Below, one piece after another: positions 50,753 through 58,473 of a DNA stretch of 64,000 bases. Source of the stretch: Panorpa germanica. Its lineage: Eukaryota > Arthropoda > Insecta > Mecoptera > Panorpidae. The DNA lies in assembly GCA_963678705.1 (NCBI GenBank), contig OY783205.1, positions 8,184,001 to 8,248,000 on the forward strand. Direction: 5' to 3'. A program made the position numbers and the translations under genes. The notes beneath the pieces were generated by a model that ran no database searches, was not told the origin of the DNA, and worked only from the letters and a program-made list of their open reading frames with translations. Every line of letters begins with the position of its first letter. The stretch's first letter is position 1.

Positions 50753-52589
50753 GATTCATTTCTGACTTTTACTGTTTTAACTCCCGCCGCCACTGGAAAT
50801 TTGGGGCTGTTTATTTGTTTTCATCTCATCTCTAGGCCTTTTCCTTACCGTTATTGCACTTTCGATTCAATCCCCATACCCCGCCACTCTCACTTTCAGC
50901 ACCAAAGCACATATTCTGCAATACGGTTACCTCCCAGAGTTATTATAATCTATCGCCACTACTTGTAACATCACTGTTACTTAGAACTGAACCCCAGCGC
51001 CACACTCTTCTCCAATCAGACACTACCAATTCGATATTACAGCAATTCATTTACATGATTAAAACTGTACTGTAATCTTACACTCTATATTTCGTATTTA
51101 TATTTACGTTATAATATTAGTCTCCCCATTAAACCCCGCTGCTGAAATAAAATTGTCAAATTTTAGGCATAGCAATCTATTTTGCTCGTAACAACTTTCA
51201 CTACCTTTATCTACCCCTACTTTTACAAATGATCGAAATTTCAAAATTAAGTTCTTTGGCAAAGCATTTTCCCGCCCCCACTTTCTCAATTTAACGCCGC
51301 TTCTAAGGTTAAATTTATTTTCGCAAATATGCACGTGCATAGTTTCTATTTTTTCACTTTTTCTTTTTTTTGATATTTGGGGCTGTTAACTATTTCCCCC
51401 TATACCTCTCACTCCTGTTCGATTTCACAGCACAACAAACGCACCAAAAATCAATCCAATTCTACTACTGAACGTAATTTGAATATCTGACTTATAGAGA
51501 ACTATTTAGCTTCTATTTAATATTCTACATGCAAAATATCATCGTTGTACCTCTATATTGTTCTTATATTCGGTTTATCACCCGCCACTCTAATGTTGCA
51601 CTTAAGAAAATGTATTTTTTTTTATATTTTCGTAATAATAATGTCAATCTATATCTGCATACTAAATTTCAGTTTAGTATATATATTTTAGCATTAGTAC
51701 CCCCCACAAACCTCCGCTACTGAACAAGTTTGTTAAATTTTAGCACGAGGATCTATTTTATTTGTATCTAAGAATATATATTCTAAACTATAGCCTTTCA
51801 TCTCCATATATTTCAAATATCTGGTTTTCGGCCCCCAGCGCCCGCCGCCTCTGGAAAGTTGCAAATTTCTATAGTGTGTCTTTAATGATACTCTATATAT
51901 GGCCCCCGTTCCAAATTTTAACGTTCTAGCTCTGTTGCGACATTGCCCCCAAAAAATCACGCCGCTACTGAATTAAAATTTTGGTAATCTAATTATTGGC
52001 AAACATGCGCAATTAGTGTCTCCATACATACTTTAAGTTATAATACTACATTTTTAATATTTCTGGCTTTTACTGTCTCAACTCCCGCCGCCACTGGAAA
52101 TTTGGGGCTGTTTATTTTTTTTCATTAATAACTGTCTACAGCGAGCCTACATATTAAATTTCAACGTCCTAACTCTATTTTAACATTGCCCCTGGAAATT
52201 CGCGCCGCTACTGAACCTAAATTTCCAATTTCCAACTATTGGCAAATGTGCACAATTATGATCTCAATACACACACCAAATTTCAGTTTTCTATCTTTTC
52301 TAGTTCGTCAGATATTAGCAAAAGTATTTTTTCGAATTTTCCAGTTTTTCCAGTATAAGTTTTTCCACGGAAATTCAGGGAAAAATTCAGAAACGTAGAA
52401 AGTCTTAGAAATTCGTCCTTTACATCATACCAAAATTTGAAGAACTTTGTAGGCGCCGTTTAGAAGATACCATATACGATTTTGTTACCGGATATATATA
52501 TAAATATATAAATATCTATATAAATATCTATGAGTTCTTATGAGTTTTCCATGTTAAATTGGAACATTACGAACATTATAATAAGTAGA
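50753..52589. repeat. Degenerate GC-punctuated repeats, no gene
   Basis: Non-coding. A segment of about 55-60 bp (with CCCGCCGCCACTGGAAATTT and GGGGCTGTTTATTT) occurs at about 50764-50816 and 52064-52116. Variants of CCGC(T/C)(A/G)CTGAA followed by AT-rich sequence recur at about 51137, 51715, 51961 and 52206, some with a related TTGGCAAA-TG(T/C)GCAATTA segment. This looks like an old, diverged family of nested or tandem repeats. The short open frames are random. Confidence 0.55.
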
Positions 52590-52618
52590 CTAGCGCTTCG
52601 CCCCGTCGCAAAGCGACG
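52590..52618 (-). mobile_element. Helitron-like 3' terminus (minus strand)
   Basis: Read on the minus strand: CGTCGC-TTT-GCGACG hairpin (52604-52618), ten bases, then CTAG followed by T. A short GC-rich hairpin about 10-12 bp before a terminal CTRR, inserted before T, is the Helitron 3' signature. The element would extend to higher coordinates; I found no matching 5' TC end and no Rep/helicase, so it would be a non-autonomous or truncated copy. Confidence 0.45.
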
Positions 52619-52620
52619 TG

Positions 52621-53489
52621 TATATTATTAGTTTGATTTAAAGTTAATAGAATAATCCTAATATTGTTTTTAAATGTATTCAATTTAAAACTGTAAATAC
52701 TTGATTTGAAAATATGTTTGTTTCCATTAAAATCAAAAATACTATATAATTTGGTTAATATTTTGAATCCTAAAAAAAATAATTTTGCTTGCATAAAGAA
52801 AATAAACGTTTTTTTAGTTCAAGTTGCGATAGTTTGGAGGTGAATCATATTTGGAAAAGTTGTTAAATAGTTGTGTAAGATAATTTTTCTAAATCAGTCA
52901 ATTTATCTGTAAAAGTATGTTTATAATGTAGTCAAATTAGATTTTAAGTTCTTGTTCTTTAGTTAGGTTTCACATTTTTAGTCATAAGAGAAGAAATTAA
53001 TTTATGTAAATTTATATTATGTAAGGTATATACTATAAGAATGTAGTGCCTATCGATAAAAATAATAAATAAATAAATAACTAAATATCCCGTAAATCAA
53101 CATCCCGTAAAGGTTAGGCATACTAAATATATCCATATTAACACTATAATAATATGAAACAATTGAACTATACATTCACCTTTCCGGTATAAATCTCATA
53201 AACGCAGTCGTATGTTTTTTCTATAATTGTATTTTATATAATTTAGCTGTTTACTTCATATATTTTAACAGTTACAAAATAATATCTCATTTGTAAAATG
53301 TTTGTTTATTAATATAAAAATACACAGAAACTTAACAAAATAAATTTTGGGTTACCAGAAGTAGCTAGAATTGAAGGGATATTATAGGGAAATGAATTTA
53401 TAGAAAGAAAATAAAGGAAATAGGAAATACTTTGAAATCAATTAAAGAAATACAATTTAAATTATAAAGCAACACTTGTTACTAAATGA
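52621..53489. other. AT-rich intergenic stretch
   Basis: No coding potential or RNA gene seen. It may contain the body of the Helitron-like element and the 3' UTR of the SGNH-like exons; a minus-strand AATAAA (TTTATT at 53305-53310) lies about 180 bp after their stop codon. Confidence 0.5.
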
Positions 53490-53583
53490 TTACTTAATAA
53501 ATAATTTGATTTTTTCTTCAACTAATTCCATGCCTCGTTTATTCCAGTGTAGTTCATCAATTCTGTTGTTACGTCCACAAAAT
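53490..53583 (-). CDS. SGNH-hydrolase-like protein, last exon
   Basis: On the minus strand a TTTAG acceptor precedes 53583 and the frame ends with TAA at 53490-53492. The exon begins with the third base of a codon. It encodes FCGRNNRID, then DELHWNKRGMELVEEKIKLF and the stop. D-x-x-H followed by W-N-x-x-G is the C-terminal catalytic block (Asp and His) of SGNH/GDSL hydrolases. The phase joins exactly to the exon at 53659-53734. Confidence 0.72.
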
Positions 53584-53658
53584 CTAAAACAAAACATTGT
53601 TTATTAATTACTAAATAATAACGCACATATTTTATAATATTATACAAATTATACATAC

Positions 53659-53734
53659 TTCATAAAGAGGTCTTTATTGACTTCATTATTTAAAATAAAT
53701 AAGTCTCTCACATCGATGACTTCCTGGTTTGGTT
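53659..53734 (-). CDS. SGNH-hydrolase-like protein, penultimate exon
   Basis: Acceptor TTTCAG before 53734 and donor GTATGT after 53659. The 76 bases have phase 2 at the start (two bases complete a codon) and leave two bases at the end, in agreement with both neighbours. It encodes PNQEVIDVRDLFILNNEVNK and DLFMK, which corresponds to the segment before the DxxH block in SGNH hydrolases. Confidence 0.68.
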
Positions 53735-53806
53735 CTGAAATATTTTAAATAAACTAATTAATAAATGTACACAATGTTAAGTTAGTATTAAAACAATCAT
53801 AATCAC

Positions 53807-53972
53807 GTTTTTTTAGTTTCAGTAAAATGTTATTGTATAAACGTAACAGCCTAGACTGTGCTTCATTTTTAAATTTAGGTGGCTGTGGGATAGTTAGCCA
53901 AATAACTTTTGCATTTGCTCTTCTTAAAATCTGACTAATTTTTTTGGTGTTTAAAATAAACTGTTTAGGACT
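53807..53972 (-). CDS. SGNH-hydrolase-like protein, upstream exon (block III region)
   Basis: A 166-base open segment encodes an amphipathic helix (FILNTKKISQILRRA), the beta strand AKVIWLTIPQPP and a helix RLLRLYNNILLKLKK. This pattern is typical of the central part of SGNH hydrolases. The acceptor before 53972 (TTTCTTTATAAAATAAG) is plausible; the donor (AAAC then GTGATT) is weak but is the only one nearby that gives an open joined frame. The N-terminal part with the GDS serine block is not found before the stop of the neighbouring gene at 54668. The exons may belong to a longer gene with remote 5' exons or be a remnant. Confidence 0.55.
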
Positions 53973-54035
53973 CTTATTTTATAAAGAAAAATACAATTTA
54001 AATATTTTTTATAATCTTAATTATGTTATTAAATA

Positions 54036-54045
54036 TGATATATAT

Positions 54046-54100
<55 letters not shown>

Positions 54101-54111
54101 TATATATATAC
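54036..54111. repeat. TA dinucleotide microsatellite
   Basis: Nearly pure (TA)n with a few AAA interruptions, about 75 bp. A 144-codon open frame crosses it only because the repeat encodes alternating Ile and Tyr. Confidence 0.9.
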
Positions 54112-54667
54112 ATCTTGAAACATTGTCGCATCCGCGTACGAAACCGCCTTTATTGCGTCTACCAGAAATACTATAGATATACTGAAACTTGGGCATATAT
54201 ATTACTCTCTATGGTCCCAGCGTCACGTTCCACTATTTCGCTTGTTTCTACGTTGATATTTAGATATTCAATTTCTCAGGCAGCCACGCACATTACCAGC
54301 TCCTTTCATGTTCATAATATTGCTGCATCTAGTTGTATATTTTTTTATGTCCACCATACATTTTTACGTCCGTATTAACAATACTGCATCCGTGCAACGT
54401 TGCCAGGTTTTTGGTGTTCATTCGTTGAATACGATTTGCTTTATTAGAATAAAATATATATTGAAAATACAGTTTTATAAAAATGTCTTTTAAAATTTAT
54501 TTGAACAAATACATGAAATATAGGTATATGAAAAACAAAAAGTGCAATTAACAATAGGATAAATATTCATAAAAAGTAATAAAAATTTAAAATATAAGTA
54601 ATTAATATTATAGTTAAAATATAAACACAAAAGTCTGAAGACTGTTGTTTAACGTTTCAATTCTTAT
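54112..54667. other. Intergenic stretch downstream of the recombinase-like gene
   Basis: No gene recognised. A minus-strand AATAAA (TTTATT at 54496-54501) lies about 170 bp after the stop at 54668 and could serve as the polyadenylation signal of that gene. The part 54120-54440 is less AT-rich than its surroundings but shows no open frame with recognisable motifs. Confidence 0.45.
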
Positions 54668-56821
54668 TTAAATAATTTTCTTTTTATATTCATTTTGGAT
54701 AAAAACTTTAATTTTAAGCCAATTCTTATTTTTAAATATGTCTGGATAACGCTTAATTAGCTCTTCACATTCTCCCCTTTTAGGGGGTTTCATTTGTTGT
54801 ATATGGTTTTTAAAAAATAATTTAACTGTTTGTTTTTGTTCACTTGTCCAAGGAACAAGGTGCCGCTTTTTTTGTATTTTATTTTTACTTCCATCGATAG
54901 TTTTGATAGTAATTGTATCTGTATCTAGAGATGTAGCACTGGTATCTTTATCTAATGGATAACTATCTTCATTATCGATTGTCTCGGCTTCGTCATCTTC
55001 AACATATTCTTCTTCCAACAAATTTTTTTCCATGTCAATATTAATATCATCTAACATTTTTCCTTTAAATTTACCAGCATCTCCATTTTCCATTAATAAA
55101 AGTATTTTTGATATTTTAGTTGTTTGATAAATATCATCAGGTAGACGGTATGAGTTTTTATGGACACCCGGTGTATGACCCATAAAAGTTGCCAGTTGTT
55201 CTAATTCATTTTCCGTCATGTTGAAAACTTGGCTTAGTGTCGCTAAATGTTTTCTCAGACGAGTAGCGGTAATGGCAAACGGATCTTTAGCTCCACATGC
55301 AACAGCATGCTTTTGTAGCACTTTGTACCCAGTTATGGGAGTATTTGTATTAGGATTACCAAATAAATAACTGTTATTTTCTGATATAAAATTAGACCTT
55401 AGTTTCAGCAATAAGTTTATATGCTCCTGGATATCTTCACTGAATAATACGGGAACACCTCTACCTCTTTTGCCTCTTATTACTACTCTCTTTAATTTTT
55501 GTAGTAGAATCTTTTCTGTGCAGGAAATCGTGTCATTAAATTCCTCGTAACTTTTTTTCTCATTATTTGATGACAGGAATGTATGCAGCTGCATTCTTTG
55601 AAGTTCACCAGGCCGCTTCCGATTCAGTAAAATAACCCGGCAATAAATGGACTCTAACAAAGTACAATATGCTTGAACATTATTTTCATCTTTTGTTAAT
55701 ATGGCAAGGGAATTATCTGCTATTTTTAATAAATATTGTCTAAACAGTTTTAAATCACTAGCTAATGGCACTATCGTAACTTTATTCCATTTGTTTAGAT
55801 CAAGATTACTTGCTGCTTGAGCTGAAATTTCAAATCTCCAGTTAGCTGTGAGCAAATGACTCATTGTTTTTAAATCGGCTTCGGCCTCAGCTGACGAAAT
55901 AGTCCCGTAATTAATTTTTTTTTTTAAAACATATGTAATACCAATATCGCAGCACTGCTTTAAAGATGTTGCAATATTCATAGCAAATGTAGGAGAGCCA
56001 AAAGTATCCTTTTCGGCATCATAGTTAGCTACTGCTTTACAAGCCTGAACTAAGAGATCAAAATTTTTTGGTTGTAAGACATGGAATAAGTTTTGTACCG
56101 TGGGATCAAGTTTTTTAATTTCAATGAATAGCCGTCCAAGTTCTCTCATTTTACGTGAAGTTACATTAATAAAATGTTTTTCTCTGTGAATTTTCAAATA
56201 TCGTGCTCCAAAAGCACATATTAGGATATCCTTTTTGACAACTAACGATATTTTATCATTTCTCATTGTAGGGAAAACCTCTTCTCTCAATCTTTGATCG
56301 ACTTTTATAAATCCATACAGTTTACATGAATTTTCTTTACTTAAATTTTTCCCACATTTTTTTCTGTGACGATAAAGCAACTTACTTGAAAAAAATCCAA
56401 GACAATTTTCACAGGGTATAAGAGACTGCCCCGGCAATAATGACTCTCTAACAGGTTTAATTCCTATATTATCATTTTTCAAATAATTTCCTTTTCTTCT
56501 CAATATAGTAATCAAATCTTTTCTCTCTTTGCTATTTATTGGTTTTGAAAATATTTCCACAACATTAATTTCAAGTAGATGATTTCTTCGTATATGTCGT
56601 GCAAAGTTTTGAACCTCTTCTTCACAAAAATAACAAAAGTCTGGCTTTCTTTTATAAGTGTTTTTCTTCTGAGAGGCTCCTGTTTTAGTAGTTAGAATAT
56701 TTTCCAGATTTATGGGCTCAGGTTGGTTATCACTTGCATGGTATATTGGGGATATATGTGAAGGACTCACAGGACTTACTGGTTTTTGTATTTCCTCTTC
56801 ATAATTTGCTACATAAGTATC
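54668..56821 (-). CDS. Zinc-finger / tyrosine-recombinase-like / Myb-like protein, main exon (E4)
   Basis: 717 codons plus stop. The exon starts at 56821 after a TTTTTAG acceptor; there is no ATG at the 5' edge and the frame joins upstream exons in phase 0. Order: Cys2His2-like finger C-x2-C-x9-H-x4-H (FCYFC to RRNH), second finger-like C-x2-C-x11-H-x3-C (CENC to KKC), a long helical region, then a tyrosine-recombinase-like domain with Arg in NRKRPGELQRM, a box-II-like TRLRKHLATL and MGHTPGVHKNSYRLP, carrying the GH and Tyr expected in Crypton-type recombinases. An acidic linker and a Myb/SANT-like tail follow (VPWTSEQKQTVKLFF to KNKNWLKIKVFI). From memory, this family is multicopy in fish and invertebrates. 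It is either a Crypton-type transposon gene or a host gene derived from one. DNA binding and nuclear location are inferred. Confidence 0.75.
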   Translation of the reverse strand, partial: DTYVANYEEEIQKPVSPVSPSHISPIYHASDNQPEPINLENILTTKTGASQKKNTYKRKPDFCYFCEEEVQNFARHIRRNHLLEINVVEIFSKPINSKERKDLITILRRKGNYLKNDNIGIKPVRESLLPGQSLIPCENCLGFFSSKLLYRHRKKCGKNLSKENSCKLYGFIKVDQRLREEVFPTMRNDKISLVVKKDILICAFGARYLKIHREKHFINVTSRKMRELGRLFIEIKKLDPTVQNLFHVLQPKNFDLLVQACKAVANYDAEKDTFGSPTFAMNIATSLKQCCDIGITYVLKKKINYGTISSAEAEADLKTMSHLLTANWRFEISAQAASNLDLNKWNKVTIVPLASDLKLFRQYLLKIADNSLAILTKDENNVQAYCTLLESIYCRVILLNRKRPGELQRMQLHTFLSSNNEKKSYEEFNDTISCTEKILLQKLKRVVIRGKRGRGVPVLFSEDIQEHINLLLKLRSNFISENNSYLFGNPNTNTPITGYKVLQKHAVACGAKDPFAITATRLRKHLATLSQVFNMTENELEQLATFMGHTPGVHKNSYRLPDDIYQTTKISKILLLMENGDAGKFKGKMLDDINIDMEKNLLEEEYVEDDEAETIDNEDSYPLDKDTSATSLDTDTITIKTIDGSKNKIQKKRHLVPWTSEQKQTVKLFFKNHIQQMKPPKRGECEELIKRYPDIFKNKNWLKIKVFIQNEYKKKII

Positions 56822-56940
56822 CTAAAAATATTACGGACATAATTTTATTAGTGTTTAGTAAAAATCTCATGTCTTTTAAAAAGGCATATGAATCAAACTG
56901 CTCAACAAATTTAAAAAAATAATATATATGAAGCATTTAC

Positions 56941-57048
56941 AATATTTTCTGCTTCCTGTTCTATCTCTTCATCACTCGGTACGTAAAGTGAGTCTTCATC
57001 AGAAGCTGGAAATGGCTCTTCCTCAGAGGATGTTAAACAATCATTTTC
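56941..57048 (-). CDS. Same gene, exon E3 (acidic)
   Basis: 108 bases, exactly 36 codons, phase 0 on both sides. Acceptor TTTTTAG before 57048; donor GTAAAT after 56941. It encodes a very acidic segment (SSEEEPFPASDEDSLYVPSD and DEEIEQEAENI) with possible casein-kinase-type sites. Flanking introns are short: 119 bp to E4 and 154 bp to E2. Confidence 0.68.
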
Positions 57049-57202
57049 CTAAAAATTTTCCATTGTTAAAAATGTATGAATTATATTAAAGAAAAATATC
57101 TCATAAAAGGAATTTATTATTAATATTATATATTATAATAGAAAGTTATGTATTATTAAGATTACCAAATTAAAGAGGTCTGTCATATTTAATATTACTC
57201 AC

Positions 57203-57399
57203 GTCTCTTAGTAATTCGTTTTGCTTTAGTCCTTGTCCGTTAATATTTTGCAAATTTTGGGAAGCCTTTACAATATTACAATTGTAACTATTAACTGTAT
57301 TAATAGTTACTGGAGCCGTTTGCTTATTTTCCTTTGGAATGTTTGTTTGGAATGCGTCTTGAAAACATTTGCCACAAGAATTTATTTCTGTTCCCTTTT
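57203..57399 (-). CDS. Same gene, exon E2
   Basis: 197 bases. A CAG acceptor precedes 57399 and GAC/GTGAGT is the donor after 57203. Only one of the three frames is open (the other two have early TAA), and it is the one that continues E1 (phase 1) and E3 (phase 0). It encodes a low-complexity Asn/Gln-rich segment with a Cys pair (SCGKCF). No domain recognised. Confidence 0.68.
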
Positions 57400-57788
57400 C
57401 TGAAATAAATATAACGTAATAACTTTCACACTTATTAAGGAAAAAATATTATAATATTAACATTTTTTCTTATAGAAAAAGTAAAAGTTTCATAATTTTT
57501 TCAATAAGTAAGTATGTATTTAGAAATATAGAATAATTGATAGTTTTGTTAATAGTACTATATAGTCTAGTGGGTAAAACACATGCATCTGACCCAAAAG
57601 GACTAGCGTTCGAGCCTTCGAAGAGGAATTTTTTTTAAATATTTTTTTTTGTAAAAAAGCATTTATTTCCATATCCCATTTCTTACGAGGTACTTTTTTA
57701 ATATAAAAAAAATTCTTTTTAAGTAACCAATAGCTTTAAAACACATTATCTAAAAAAAAGTAGTATTTGGCGCTAAAATAAAATACGT
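57338..57788. repeat. 451-bp tandem duplication, copy 1 (includes start of exon E2)
   Basis: The segment from inside exon E2 through the intron and the tRNA-like repeat is repeated with a 451-bp offset. Copy 2 starts at 57789 and is interrupted at 58048 by the Jockey-like element, then resumes after 63552. The junction has AAT microhomology. The two copies differ by only a few bases. Confidence 0.85.
57563..57788 (+). repeat. tRNA-like, SINE-like repeat, complete copy
   Basis: It contains an A-box-like TAGTCTAGTGG (57563-57573) and a B-box GTTCGAGCC (57608-57616), 35-45 bp apart, followed within about 15 bp by a run of eight T, a Pol III stop. The head resembles tRNA-Glu (GTCTAGTGG, ACCCA-AAGG, GTTCGA), but the cloverleaf stems do not pair well, so it is not a functional tRNA. 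An AT-rich tail follows. The same unit occurs at 63521-63746. Confidence 0.55.
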
Positions 57789-58048
57789 AATGTTTGTTTG
57801 GAATGCGTCTTGAAAACATTTGCCACAAGAATTTATTTCTGTTCCCTTTTCTGAAATAAATATAACGTAATAACTTTCACACTTATTAAGGAAAAAATAT
57901 TATAATATTAACATTTTTTCTTATAGAAAAAATAAAAGTTTCATAATTTTTTCAATAAGTAAGTATGTATTTAGAAATATAGAATAATTGTTACTTTTGT
58001 TAATAGTACTATATAGTCTAGTGGGTAAAACACATGCATCTGACCCAA
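57789..58048. repeat. 451-bp tandem duplication, copy 2, left part (with partial pseudo-exon)
   Basis: 57789-57850 repeats the first 62 bases of exon E2 (minus strand) together with its CAG acceptor (57851-57853). Spliced transcripts entering from E1 would meet this duplicated acceptor first, but the copy lacks the E2 donor. The rest of copy 2 is intron and the head of the tRNA-like repeat. Confidence 0.82.
58017..58048 (+). repeat. 32-bp direct repeat, left flank of the Jockey-like insert
   Basis: A 32-base segment starting TCTAGTGGGT and ending TGACCCAA is repeated exactly at 63521-63552. The element lies between the copies; in the uninserted copy (57566-57597) the segment is present once. 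This fits a long target-site duplication. Confidence 0.75.
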
Positions 58049-58341
58049 ATATATATAAATAAATGACCTGACTAAATAAATCATTATAATTGATAAAAAG
58101 GTTATATGAAGGCATTGCGAAGACTTTTGAAGCATAAAAAAGGTCAGAAATTACATAAATACAATATTATTTAAAAATATAAATTTAAAATTATATTTTG
58201 AAATTTTTCATTTGTTTTGACATTTGTCAACGGCCATATTGGCATTATAATATTGGAAAATTATATATTTCTGTCTATAAATAGGATATTGTTCAATTTA
58301 TTTTGCAACCCTATTGAGGGTTAGCAATAATACGCTTTATT

Positions 58342-58464
58342 ATGAGTCAGGAGAGAGCATTATTACAAGGCAAGCGCCGAAAACTTATCAAAACTAAATC
58401 TGACATAAAAAGTAAATCACAGCCAGTGACAATGACAAACCCCAGACCACCATCCCCCACTTAA
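58342..58464 (+). other. Short in-frame ORF upstream of ORF1
   Basis: ATG 58342 opens 40 codons, rich in Lys and Arg at first and Pro at the end, and stops at TAA 58462-58464. It is in the same frame as ORF1 (ATG 58474), only three codons downstream. It is either the former ORF1 N-terminus cut by a nonsense change or an upstream ORF. Confidence 0.5.
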
Positions 58465-58473
58465 GGCCAGTTT

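Noticed and set aside
51104-51960. Short frames in 51104-51340, 51529-51723 and 51733-51960
   Set aside because: They lie in degenerate repeats without codon-level conservation or recognised domains.
53944-54378. 144-codon + strand frame
   Set aside because: It runs through the TA microsatellite (Ile-Tyr repeats) and opens opposite to the SGNH-like exon; no motif.
56768-56770. Start of the recombinase-like protein at the GTG at 56770
   Set aside because: A eukaryotic gene would use ATG; the open frame continues upstream to a good acceptor at 56821 and joins E3 in phase.
57563-57620. Functional tRNA gene
   Set aside because: A- and B-boxes are present, but acceptor, anticodon and T stems do not pair.
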